NCBI RefSeq assembly: GCF_007858255.1
Contig: NZ_VFEU01000002.1
Span: 124,001-188,000 of the forward strand
DNA length: 64,000 bases
Reading direction: 5' to 3'
From: Pseudomonas rhodesiae
Lineage (GTDB): Bacteria; Pseudomonadota; Gammaproteobacteria; Pseudomonadales; Pseudomonadaceae
Shown here: positions 55,251 through 64,000 of the stretch, one piece after another
Layout: the number at the start of each line of letters is the position of its first letter
Position numbering within the stretch: the stretch's first letter is position 1
Translations under genes and position numbers: made by a program
The notes under the pieces: generated by a model
Told to the model about the DNA's origin: nothing
The model's database searches: none
What the model saw: the letters and a program-made list of their open reading frames with translations, nothing else

Positions 55251-56003
55251 TCAGCGGCGACGCTTTTCGATGTTGTACACGAACGGTGCAACGATCTCGA
55301 TGCTGCCGCTCTTGACCATATCGGCCGGCGGTTTGGGCAGCGGTTGGGCGCGACGGATCATGTCCAGGGTGGCGCGGTCCAGGTCGGCGTTGCCGGAAAG
55401 GCCCACCAGCTCGTAGGACAGTACATTGCCTTCGGCATCGACCACGAACTTCAGGCGGTTGAGACCCTCCTTGCCTCGGGCCTGGGCGCCTGGCGGATAC
55501 TTCTTGTACTTCTGCAGGTGCGCCAGCAACGTGCCTTCCCAAGATGCCTTGGCCGCCAGCTGTTGTGGCGACGGCCCTGGTGCAGGCTGTGCCGATTTCT
55601 GCGGTGGCGCTTGGGTCGGCGGCGTATCGCTCGGTGGCTCCTCGGAAGGTTTTTCCTTGGGCGGCTCGGGCTTTTTCTCCACCGGCTTGGGCGGCTGGGG
55701 TTTGGGCTTGGGCTTGACCGGCTTGGGCACCTGGATCGTCGGCTTGGGCGCTTCGGCCATTTTTGGCAGCGGCAGCTCTTCCACCGGGGCGGGCGGCTGC
55801 GGCGGCGTTACCACCTTCGGCGGGGCCGGAGGCGGTGGCGGTGCGGGAGCAGGCGCCAGGTCGATGACCATGGCTGCCGGCGGCAACTGCACCGTGCGCG
55901 GCGCCGACCAGTGGAGTGCGATGGCAATCGCGATGGCATGCACGCCCAGTACGACGGCGAGGCTGGTGCCATAACGCGTCAGTTTGTGGCGCGTCGTGAT
56001 CAT
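55251..56003 (-). CDS. tonB: Energy transducer TonB
   Basis: Inner-membrane anchored protein of 250 residues that transmits proton-motive force to outer-membrane receptors. The N-terminal helix (about 14-31) carries the expected anchor, followed by a long Pro/Lys/Glu-rich spacer (about 45-150, with VPKPVKPKPKPQPPKP) and a C-terminal TonB domain (YPPGAQARGKEG ... VKSGSIEIVAPFVYN). Its start overlaps the exbD stop by four bases. Third gene of exbB-exbD-tonB. Confidence 0.94.
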   Translation of the reverse strand: MITTRHKLTRYGTSLAVVLGVHAIAIAIALHWSAPRTVQLPPAAMVIDLAPAPAPPPPPAPPKVVTPPQPPAPVEELPLPKMAEAPKPTIQVPKPVKPKPKPQPPKPVEKKPEPPKEKPSEEPPSDTPPTQAPPQKSAQPAPGPSPQQLAAKASWEGTLLAHLQKYKKYPPGAQARGKEGLNRLKFVVDAEGNVLSYELVGLSGNADLDRATLDMIRRAQPLPKPPADMVKSGSIEIVAPFVYNIEKRRR

Positions 56004-56425
56004 TTCTTGGCTGCCGTCTCAAGTCCAACCAGGCCAACCTTGAGGTAGCCGGCCGCCCGCAGGGCATCCATCACACTCATCAGATCGCCGTAGTCCACGC
56101 CTTTGTCGGCTTGGAAGAAGATCGTCGTGTCCTTCTTGCCTTGGGTCTTGGCGTCGAGCACCGGGCCCAGGGTTTCGGTTTTGACTTCTTCTTCGCCCAG
56201 GAACAGACGTTGATCCGCCTTGACGCTGAGGAAGATCGGTTTTTCCGGCCGTGGCGCCGGTTTGGCGCTGGAGGCGGGCAGGTCGACCTTGATGTCTACG
56301 GTGGCCAACGGTGCGGCCACCATGAAGATGATCAGCAGCACCAGCATCACGTCGATAAACGGCGTGACGTTGATTTCGTGGTTCTCGACGAGTTCGTCGT
56401 CGCCTTGATTCAAATGCAGGCCCAT
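56000..56425 (-). CDS. exbD: TonB-system protein ExbD
   Basis: Proton-channel subunit of 141 residues. It has a single membrane helix (about 22-42) preceded by HEINVTPFIDVMLVLLIIFM, with the essential membrane aspartate (D in FIDVML). The periplasmic domain ends in GDLMSVMDALRAAGYLKVGLV. It lies 6 bases after exbB. Confidence 0.95.
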   Translation of the reverse strand: MGLHLNQGDDELVENHEINVTPFIDVMLVLLIIFMVAAPLATVDIKVDLPASSAKPAPRPEKPIFLSVKADQRLFLGEEEVKTETLGPVLDAKTQGKKDTTIFFQADKGVDYGDLMSVMDALRAAGYLKVGLVGLETAAKK

Positions 56426-56431
56426 GGCCGA

Positions 56432-57400
56432 TTACCCCACTTTCACCATGTGCGGTTGCGAGCTGCGCTCGGTAGGCAGGTGGTCGAGGTCGCGGCTGAC
56501 CAGCAGCAGGACTTCCGCCGACGCGTCCGACACCTGGGCCTTGTAGCCGGCAATTGAGCGGGCGAAGACGTTGTAGATCACCACTGCCGGAATCGCTGCC
56601 ACCAGACCCAGCGCAGTTGCCAGCAGGGCTTCGGCGATGCCGGGGGCAACCACGGCGAGGTTGGTGGTCTGGGTTTTGGCGATGCCGATAAAGCTGTTCA
56701 TGATGCCCCATACGGTGCCGAACAGACCGACGAACGGTGCGGTGGAACCGATGGTCGCCAGAACGCCGGTGCCGCTGCTCATGTTGCGGCCGCAAGCAGC
56801 CACCAGACGCTCAAGGCGGAAGGCGACACGCTCTTTGATGCCTTCTTTTTCGCGAGTGTTGGCCGACAGGCGCATCTCTTCCAGTGCATCGTGCACCAGG
56901 GTATTGGCCAGGGTGCCTTTCTTGGTTGCGCTTTCGCTGGCTTCCTTGAGGGTGGTGGCCTTTTTCAGATGGACGATTTCAGTACGCAGGCGACGCTTGG
57001 CGCCCAGCAGCTCGAAGCCTTTGGCGATCCAGATGGTCCAAGTGATGATCGAGGCTATGGCCAGGCCGATCATCACAGCTTTCACCACCACGTCAGCGTT
57101 CTGGTACATACCCCAGGGCGACAGGTCGTGGGCCATGCCCAAGGTGTTGTTCTCTTCCAGCACCACACCGGTGTCGTCCGCAGCCGGGGCGGCCGGGTCG
57201 GTGGCGACTGGCGCGGCAGGCGGTGCGGGCGGGGTGGCGGCATTCTGCTCGGCGGCAGCAGGTGTGGCGGGTGCGGTTGCATCGGCGAATGCGGCGGTCG
57301 GCGCCAGCAGAACGCTGAACAGCAGCGCAGCAATCGCGCGCCAGGCGCGGGAAGGGCTGTGAGGCTTGGTTGGCGAAGCGGGGGTTGTATTACGTGTCAT
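56432..57400 (-). CDS. exbB: TonB-system protein ExbB
   Basis: MotA/TolQ/ExbB-family channel subunit of 322 residues from ATG 57400; the longer frame has no ribosome site. It has an N-terminal signal-like helix and an Ala/Pro-rich periplasmic extension (about 30-75) found in Pseudomonas ExbB. Three membrane helices follow, at about 100-120, 215-240 and 255-280, with the conserved GLFGTVWGIMNSFIGI and GIAEALLATALGLVAAIPAV. First gene of the operon, likely iron-regulated. Confidence 0.94.
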   Translation of the reverse strand: MTRNTTPASPTKPHSPSRAWRAIAALLFSVLLAPTAAFADATAPATPAAAEQNAATPPAPPAAPVATDPAAPAADDTGVVLEENNTLGMAHDLSPWGMYQNADVVVKAVMIGLAIASIITWTIWIAKGFELLGAKRRLRTEIVHLKKATTLKEASESATKKGTLANTLVHDALEEMRLSANTREKEGIKERVAFRLERLVAACGRNMSSGTGVLATIGSTAPFVGLFGTVWGIMNSFIGIAKTQTTNLAVVAPGIAEALLATALGLVAAIPAVVIYNVFARSIAGYKAQVSDASAEVLLLVSRDLDHLPTERSSQPHMVKVG

Positions 57401-57481
57401 GCTGGCCGGACCTGAGAGAAAGAATGAGTGATTGTCCTTCCAGACCCAGAGCAAGGGGCGAGGACAAATGGGTGGTCATTA

Positions 57482-57500
57482 TTGCAAGTAATTCTTGTTA
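57482..57500 (-). promoter_or_regulatory. Possible Fur box upstream of exbB
   Basis: The AT-rich partly palindromic 19-mer TTGCAAGTAATTCTTGTTA has CAAG/CTTG arms around AATT. It resembles Pseudomonas Fur sites and lies ~80 bp before the exbB start, in the exbB/epimerase divergent spacer. Iron repression of exbBD-tonB would fit. Confidence 0.45.
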
Positions 57501-57591
57501 ACAGAAGTAATACAGTAACTTTATTTGCCCTTTTTCTGGCCGTCGGTCAACTGAGAGGGCTAACCTAGACCTTTCAATACGGAGTTTTATG

Positions 57592-58443
57592 ATGTCCGCG
57601 CCTTCTGTTGTGATTGTCGGATGTGGCGATGTGGGGAGTCGGTTAGCCAGCCAATTGCTTGCTTCGGAATGGGAGGTGTACGGCCTGCGGCGCGACATTT
57701 CGCGCTTGCCTGTCGGGGTGATCGGCATTGGCGGTGACCTGTTCAAAAAGGACTGCCCCGATACCTGGCCAATCGGCGGCGTGGATTACCTGGTGTATTG
57801 CGCCGCCGCGACCGATCACGATGAAGCTGGCTACCGCGCGGCTTACGTGCAGGGGCTGCAACATGTTCTGGAGTGGCTCGGCGATTACGGCCAGCAACCC
57901 AAACATCTGCTGTTTGTGTCCAGCAGCAGTGTGTATGGGCAGCAGAACGGTGAATGGGTCGACGAAACCTCCGAAACCCAGGCCAAAGGCTATTCCGGGC
58001 AGATCATGCTCGAAGCCGAGCAGGTTGCGTTGAACAGCGGCATTCCCGCCAGCATTGTGCGGTTAACCGGCATTTACGGCCCAGGCCGCGAATGGTTGCT
58101 GACCCAGGTGCGCCAAGGTTACCGGGTGGCGGTCGATCCACCGTTATATGGCAACCGGATCCACGCGGACGACGCAGCAGGCTTGCTCGCGTTTTTGCTG
58201 CGGCATGTGGAGCAGGGCGGTTCGCTGGATAAGGTCTACATCGGTGTGGACGACGCGCCGGCGCCGCTGGCCGAAGTGGTGGCCTGGCTGCGCGATTATC
58301 TGGGCGTGACAGAGTGGTCAGACGAGGCCAGTGTGCGGCGTGCGGGGAGCAAGCAATGTAGCAACGCGCGGATCAAGGCGCTGGGCTGGGCACCGACATA
58401 CCCGACTTACCGGGAAGGCTACGCGGCGATCCTCAAGGGCTGA
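57592..58443 (+). CDS. NAD(P)-dependent epimerase/dehydratase family protein (SDR)
   Basis: Short-chain dehydrogenase-like protein of 283 residues. Two ATG codons are adjacent; the second (57592) is at the better distance from GGAG. The nucleotide motif is near the N-terminus (VVIVGCGDVGSRLA). The active-site region reads LFVSSSSVYGQQNGEWVDE, and the usual YxxxK appears altered, with Y in GYSGQIMLEAE and no lysine four residues later. Substrate is unknown; homologs are annotated as nucleoside-diphosphate-sugar epimerase or YeeZ-like. Confidence 0.85.
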   Translation: MSAPSVVIVGCGDVGSRLASQLLASEWEVYGLRRDISRLPVGVIGIGGDLFKKDCPDTWPIGGVDYLVYCAAATDHDEAGYRAAYVQGLQHVLEWLGDYGQQPKHLLFVSSSSVYGQQNGEWVDETSETQAKGYSGQIMLEAEQVALNSGIPASIVRLTGIYGPGREWLLTQVRQGYRVAVDPPLYGNRIHADDAAGLLAFLLRHVEQGGSLDKVYIGVDDAPAPLAEVVAWLRDYLGVTEWSDEASVRRAGSKQCSNARIKALGWAPTYPTYREGYAAILKG

Positions 58444-58459
58444 AACACGATCTGAAAAA

Positions 58460-58485
58460 TGTGGGAGGGGCCTGCCCCTCTCACA
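58460..58485. repeat. Single REP hairpin
   Basis: TGTGGGAGGGGCCTGCCCCTCTCACA is a diverged single REP. It lies in the 63-bp gap between the convergent epimerase and lipoprotein genes, where it can act as a transcript end. Confidence 0.8.
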
Positions 58486-58506
58486 TTCAACTGCCTGCAA
58501 GGGTCG

Positions 58507-59250
58507 TTACTGTTTTTCCAACAGCCATTGGCGTGGGCCTGGCGTAAACGAAGGTACTTCGTCTGCCTGTGCCGTATTGACCGCCTGGAAAATTTCCAGC
58601 TGTTTGCCCTTGCGCATGAAAATCCAGGGGTTGCCCTGGCCATTGAGTTGCAGCCAGATGCTGTCGTAGCCGCCACTCATAGAGGCGCAATCGCCTGCCA
58701 GGCACAGCGAATACCGGTCGACTTTGGGTAGGCCGACAACCTTGCCGTCGGCCTGGAACTGCACGATTGCGCCGTTGCCGAAGCCGTCGGTGATTTTCCA
58801 GTCGCCGCCCAGGTAGGCGGCATAGAGCGCCCGCTCGAAGTTGGCGCCCAATGGTGCGCCTTCCGGAGCTGGGTCTTTAGCACGGGCGAACAGTTGCTCG
58901 GGCTCGTTATCGTTGGCCACTTGCAGCAACTGCTTACCTTTACGCTTGAGTTCGGTGGCGGAGCTGCCATAGAAATCCACGCTCCAGGCGCCGGATTGTT
59001 GCCCGAGCAACTTGCCTTCGGCGACTTCAAAACCGTTGTAGTAGCGGGCTTGAGATGCCTTGACGTTGACCTCCCATTCGAGGTTCGGGCCAAAGCTTTG
59101 CAGCGCTTCACGCAGAGGGCCGCCCTTGGCTGCCGCATCGATGGCGACCTGATTGATCCAAGTGCCGCTCACGTCTTGGTCGGCAGGGTTGCTGGCACAG
59201 CCGCCGAGCAACAGGGCGAGCAATGAAGAGGCTACAAGCGCTTTGCGCAT
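58507..59250 (-). CDS. Conserved lipoprotein of unknown function
   Basis: Exported lipoprotein of 247 residues. The lipobox is LLGGCAS near residue 18. The mature protein opens with VSGTWINQVAIDAAAKGG, a lipocalin-like GTW start, and contains repeated beta-strand segments (GVWSVDFYG-like GAWSVDFYG, YLGGDWKITDGFG, YDSIWLQLNGQGNPW) and a cysteine pair (CLAGDC). Two adjacent ATG codons are possible starts. Function is not recognisable. Confidence 0.75.
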   Translation of the reverse strand: MRKALVASSLLALLLGGCASNPADQDVSGTWINQVAIDAAAKGGPLREALQSFGPNLEWEVNVKASQARYYNGFEVAEGKLLGQQSGAWSVDFYGSSATELKRKGKQLLQVANDNEPEQLFARAKDPAPEGAPLGANFERALYAAYLGGDWKITDGFGNGAIVQFQADGKVVGLPKVDRYSLCLAGDCASMSGGYDSIWLQLNGQGNPWIFMRKGKQLEIFQAVNTAQADEVPSFTPGPRQWLLEKQ

Positions 59251-59275
59251 CATGAAATCCTTTTAAAACGAGGTC

Positions 59276-59299
59276 GGCGCAGCCTGTAGGGGCTGCGCC
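59276..59299. terminator. Hairpin terminator between ridA and the lipoprotein gene
   Basis: GGCGCAGCC (59276-59284) and GGCTGCGCC (59291-59299) form a perfect 9-bp stem with a 6-nt loop directly after the ridA stop on the minus strand. The following T-run is weak on that strand. Confidence 0.55.
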
Positions 59300-59307
59300 G
59301 GGTGTTT

Positions 59308-59688
59308 TTACTCGATCACCAGAATCGCGTCCATTTCAACCTGCGCGCCTTTTGGCAGGGCTGCCACGCCGATGGCGGCACGGGCTGGGTACGGCTGTTC
59401 GAAGTACTTGCCCATGATCTCGTTGACCTTGGCGAAGTGGCTCAGGTCGGTGAGGAAAATGTTCAGTTTGACGATGTCCTTGAACGAACCGCCGGCGGCT
59501 TCGGCCACGGACTTGAGGTTTTCGAAGACTTGAACTGTCTGGGCTTCGAAGCCTTCCACCAGTTCCATGGTTTTTGGGTCCAGAGGAATCTGGCCGGACA
59601 TGTAGACGGTATTGCCTGCCTTGATTGCCTGGGAGTAAGTACCGATGGCGGCCGGGGCTTTGTCGCTGGTGATAACAGTCTTGGTCAT
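59308..59688 (-). CDS. ridA: RidA family reactive enamine/imine deaminase
   Basis: Cytoplasmic trimeric enzyme of 126 residues that hydrolyses reactive 2-aminoacrylate-type intermediates. Family features are [14 protein letters not shown], the catalytic arginine in [21 protein letters not shown], and a C-terminal ILVIE. It lies 39 bases downstream of spoT, the usual neighbour in gamma-proteobacteria. Confidence 0.94.
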   Translation of the reverse strand: MTKTVITSDKAPAAIGTYSQAIKAGNTVYMSGQIPLDPKTMELVEGFEAQTVQVFENLKSVAEAAGGSFKDIVKLNIFLTDLSHFAKVNEIMGKYFEQPYPARAAIGVAALPKGAQVEMDAILVIE

Positions 59689-59727
59689 GAATGACTCCTT
59701 GTAATAGGCAGTGGCGGGGTTGAAGAA

Positions 59728-61833
59728 CTACGCACGCATGCGGGTAATGCGGATGACCCCGGTCAAGGCGCGCAGCTTCTTGATCACACGGGCCAGGTGT
59801 ACGCGGTCGTGTACGCTGACCACCAGTTGGACCACGCTGATGCGACCATCGCGTTCGTCCATGCTGATCTTTTCGATGTTGCCGTCGGCGGCGTTGACGC
59901 TGCTGGCCAGCAGGGCGATCAGGCCGCGCTGGTGCTCCAGCTCAACGCGCAGTTCGACGTTGAATTCGCCGGTGACATCCTTGGCCCACGAAAGCTGGAT
60001 GCATTTTTCCGGGTTATGCCGGATTTCGGAGATGTTTCGGCAGTTGTCCAGGTGCACCACCATGCCTTTGCCCGCGGACAGGTGGCCGACGATCGGATCG
60101 CCCGGGATCGGTGTGCAGCATTTGGCGTAGCTGAGCACCAGGCCCTCGGTGCCGCGAATCGCCAACGGGCCTTCGGGGCTCGGCAATTGCTCGCCCTCAC
60201 CCAGCAGTCGACGGGCGACCACATAGGCCATGCGGTTGCCCAGGCCGATATCTTCCAGCAGGTCTTCGATGGTTTCCTGGCGATATTCGTGAAGCATCGC
60301 CTGCACGCGTTCTTGGGGAATCTTGTCCAGGGCGCTGTCGAAACCGTTGAGAACCTTGTTCAGCAGGCGCTCGCCCAGGCTGACGGACTCGGAACGGCGC
60401 TGCAGTTTCAGGGCGTGGCGAATGTGTGTACGGGCCTTGCCGGTGACCACGAAATTGAGCCAGGCCGGGTTCGGTCGTGCGCCCGGTGCGCTGACGATCT
60501 CCACGGTGGAACCGCTTTGCAGCGGCTCCGACAGTGGCGCCAAGCGCCGGTTGATGCGGCAGGCGATGCAACTGTTACCCACATCGGTGTGCACGGCATA
60601 GGCGAAATCGACAGCCGTGGAGCCTTTGGGCAGCTCCATGATCCGGCCTTTGGGCGTGAACACGTAGACCTCGTCCGGGAACAGGTCGATTTTCACGCTT
60701 TCGATAAATTCGAGGGAGTTGCCCGCGCGTTGCTGCATTTCCAGCACGCCTTTAACCCATTGGCGGGCGCGGGCATGGGTGCCTTTGGGCTGCTCGTCGC
60801 CACTGGATTTGTACAGCCAATGGGCGGCGATGCCGTTGTTGGCCATTTCTTCCATTTCACGGGTGCGGATCTGGATCTCGATCGGCACGCCATGCATCCC
60901 GAACAGCGTGGTATGCAGCGACTGATAGCCGTTGGCCTTGGGGATGGCGATGTAGTCCTTGAAGCGGCCGGGCAGGGGTTTGTACAAATTATGCACAGCG
61001 CCGAGCACGCGGTAGCAAGTGTCGACCTTGTCTACGATGATCCGGAACGCATACACGTCCATGATCTCGTTGAAGGCCCGACGCTTGCCGCGCATCTTTT
61101 TATAGATGCCGTAGATGTGCTTCTGCCGGCCACTGACCTCGCCTTCGATTTCGTCGATGGCCAGGCAATGGCTCAGCGACTCTTCGATCTTGTTGACGAT
61201 TTCCTTGCGGTTGCCCCGGGCACGCTTGACCGCCTGGTAGATGCGCGCCGAGCGCATGGGATGCATCGCCTTGAAGCCGAGGTCTTCGAATTCGATGCGA
61301 ATGGCGTGCATGCCCAGCCGATTGGCGATGGGCGCGTAGATTTCCAAGGTTTCCTTGGCGATGCGCCGGCGTTTTTCGCCGGACAGCACTTCCAGCGTGC
61401 GCATGTTGTGCAGCCGGTCGGCCAGTTTGACCAGGATCACGCGGATATCGCGGGCCATGGCCATGGCCATCTTCTGGAAGTTTTCCGCCTGGGCTTCGGC
61501 CTTGGTCTCGAAATTCATCTGGGTCAGTTTGCTGACCCCGTCGACCAGTTCGGCCACGGTTTCGCCGAATTGGGAGCTGAGCGCTTCCTTGGCGATTCCG
61601 GTGTCTTCGATCACGTCATGCAGCATCGCGGCCATCAGGCTCTGATGGTCCATGTGCATGTCGGCAAGAATATTAGCCACCGCAAGGGGATGGGTGACGT
61701 ACGCCTCGCCACTGCGGCGGCGTTGGCCGTCGTGGGCTTGTTCGGCGTAGAAATACGCTCGGCGGACCAGGTTGACCTGGTCTGGGCCGAGGTAGGCCGA
61801 TAAGCGATCGGCGAGGGCGTCTATGCTCGGCAA
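59728..61833 (-). CDS. spoT: Bifunctional (p)ppGpp synthetase/hydrolase SpoT
   Basis: Stringent-response enzyme of 701 residues that mainly hydrolyses ppGpp and can make it under starvation. The HD hydrolase motif is intact (MLHDVIEDT, about residue 70). The synthetase domain (about 235-345) contains IPKANGYQSLHTTLFG. TGS (VFTPKGRIMELPKGSTAVDF, about 390-450) and C-terminal ACT domains follow. It is in the rpoZ-spoT operon order seen in E. coli and P. aeruginosa. Confidence 0.96.
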   Translation of the reverse strand: MPSIDALADRLSAYLGPDQVNLVRRAYFYAEQAHDGQRRRSGEAYVTHPLAVANILADMHMDHQSLMAAMLHDVIEDTGIAKEALSSQFGETVAELVDGVSKLTQMNFETKAEAQAENFQKMAMAMARDIRVILVKLADRLHNMRTLEVLSGEKRRRIAKETLEIYAPIANRLGMHAIRIEFEDLGFKAMHPMRSARIYQAVKRARGNRKEIVNKIEESLSHCLAIDEIEGEVSGRQKHIYGIYKKMRGKRRAFNEIMDVYAFRIIVDKVDTCYRVLGAVHNLYKPLPGRFKDYIAIPKANGYQSLHTTLFGMHGVPIEIQIRTREMEEMANNGIAAHWLYKSSGDEQPKGTHARARQWVKGVLEMQQRAGNSLEFIESVKIDLFPDEVYVFTPKGRIMELPKGSTAVDFAYAVHTDVGNSCIACRINRRLAPLSEPLQSGSTVEIVSAPGARPNPAWLNFVVTGKARTHIRHALKLQRRSESVSLGERLLNKVLNGFDSALDKIPQERVQAMLHEYRQETIEDLLEDIGLGNRMAYVVARRLLGEGEQLPSPEGPLAIRGTEGLVLSYAKCCTPIPGDPIVGHLSAGKGMVVHLDNCRNISEIRHNPEKCIQLSWAKDVTGEFNVELRVELEHQRGLIALLASSVNAADGNIEKISMDERDGRISVVQLVVSVHDRVHLARVIKKLRALTGVIRITRMRA

Positions 61834-61893
61834 AGTGTGAACTCCTGCCGATGGCTTTGACCCCGCGCCGTGCTACGTCGACCAGGCATAGGC

Positions 61894-62157
61894 TTAGACG
61901 GCCTCGTTGGACTCGTCCTCGAACGCTGCGAACAGCGGTTCGTCTTCAACGATTTCGGCGTTGGCGATGAACTCGTAGCTCATCAGGCCTTCAGCGATTT
62001 CACGCAGGGCGACAACGGTCGGCTTGTCGTTTTCCCACTGGACCAGAGGCTCTTTGCCGCCAGTGGCCAGTTGACGGGCACGCTTGGTAGAGAGCATGAC
62101 CAGCTCAAAGCGGTTATCCACGTGTTCTAGGCAGTCTTCAACGGTTACGCGGGCCAT
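61894..62157 (-). CDS. rpoZ: RNA polymerase omega subunit RpoZ
   Basis: Small RNA polymerase subunit of 87 residues that helps fold beta-prime and forms a ppGpp site. The start [20 protein letters not shown] and the helix [12 protein letters not shown] with [14 protein letters not shown] are diagnostic. ATG 62157 follows AGGAAT. Upstream lie ~167 bp with two inverted repeats that separate it from gmk. Confidence 0.96.
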   Translation of the reverse strand: MARVTVEDCLEHVDNRFELVMLSTKRARQLATGGKEPLVQWENDKPTVVALREIAEGLMSYEFIANAEIVEDEPLFAAFEDESNEAV

Positions 62158-62221
62158 GGTATTCCTCGGAGCGAATGCAAGATGCGCGCTGCCCGGTTGG
62201 GCGAGCGGACTGAGCAGTTTA

Positions 62222-62312
62222 AAAAATCACCAGCGTTTAGGGAAGCGCTGATTTTTCGCGGAGCCTCGTCAAACCGCTGCAAGTGCCAATGTAAAGCCCT
62301 TGCAGCGGTTTT
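62222..62312. terminator. Two inverted repeats between gmk and rpoZ
   Basis: The first is AAACCGCTGCAAG (62271-62283) with CTTGCAGCGGTTT (62299-62311), a perfect 13-bp stem just after gmk. The second is AAAAATCA-CC-AGCG with CGCTGATTTTT (about 62222-62256), flanked by A- and T-runs in both directions. They probably end the yicC-gmk transcript, so rpoZ-spoT needs its own promoter in 62158-62222. Confidence 0.6.
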
Positions 62313-62324
62313 GGGAAGCGTCAA

Positions 62325-63819
<1,495 letters not shown>

Positions 63820-63991
63820 GCGGGTACCTCGCGTTGCAGTCCCGCGATCACGGGCTGATGGGTAAATGAAGCAGGCAGGCTGCGAAGGCGCAGGATTGTA
63901 GCGCAGTGGGGCGAGTGCGCCCAAACAAAGGCCGACAGGCCGAGCATTCGTAACTGAATTTTTAGAAGTGCCCCGAAGCGGTTCGCGGCTC

Positions 63992-63997
63992 TATAAT
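63992..63997 (+). promoter_or_regulatory. -10 element (TATAAT) for a gene beyond the window
   Basis: A consensus TATAAT reads to the right at the window edge. The -35 position is weak. In pseudomonads the gene divergent from yicC is usually rph (RNase PH), which cannot be seen here. Confidence 0.4.
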
Positions 63998-64000
63998 GCC

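Overview
The window is a piece of a Pseudomonas chromosome, most likely from the P. fluorescens group. The evidence is the housekeeping order pst-phoU / phoBR / ubiAC / rubredoxin / HU / recG / oxyR / spoT-rpoZ-gmk-yicC, the GC-rich coding sequence, and REP/REPIN repeats built on GTGGGAGGGGGCTTGCCCCC, which are typical of this group. No integrase, transposase, tRNA, rRNA or CRISPR array was found.

Layout. (1) 1-15335: the phosphate block. It holds pstC (5' end outside the window), pstA, pstB and phoU, a response regulator, a secreted LytM peptidase, a CorC/HlyC-type membrane protein and phoR/phoB with a Pho box. A small COG4315-type secreted protein, ubiA/ubiC, rubredoxin with its reductase, and an HU-type protein follow. 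(2) 15346-49971: a complete type VI secretion locus of the P. aeruginosa H1 (HSI-I) architecture in two divergent arms. The minus arm reads tssA-tssB-tssC-hcp-tssE-tssF-tssG-clpV, then vgrG-eag-rhs-immunity. The plus arm reads fha-tssJ-tssK-tssL-tssM-tagF-pppA-ppkA-tagT-tagS-tagR-tagQ. The arms start from a 397-bp AT-rich spacer that carries a strong sigma-54 type -24/-12 element reading toward tssA. (3) 50096-64000: housekeeping genes again. These are an SCP2-like protein, a YbaK-HDOD protein, recG, oxyR, an exbB-exbD-tonB operon with a possible Fur box, an SDR-type epimerase, a lipoprotein, ridA, spoT, rpoZ, gmk and yicC.

How the parts work together. PstCAB imports phosphate, and PstCAB/PhoU signal to PhoR/PhoB. 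The T6SS has the full baseplate, sheath, membrane complex and disassembly ATPase. It also has the threonine-phosphorylation switch (PpkA/PppA/Fha), its repressor TagF, and the TagQRST envelope sensor, so it is likely a post-translationally triggered, retaliatory antibacterial weapon. Its cargo is encoded at the distal end of the minus arm: a prePAAR/PAAR-Rhs cage protein loaded onto VgrG with help from an Eag (DcrB/DUF1795) chaperone. The C-terminal 123 residues look like a GH-E/HNH-ENDO VII nuclease and are followed at once by a small TPR protein, the probable immunity factor.

The most interesting stretch is this toxin tip and immunity pair (15346-16174). It is clearly AT-richer than everything around it, as expected for an exchanged polymorphic-toxin module. 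Other notable points are the sigma-54 element, hairpins on both sides of hcp, the absence of a tagJ gene, and one repeat family found at three junctions inside the pst-phoU and phoB-phoR gene sets.
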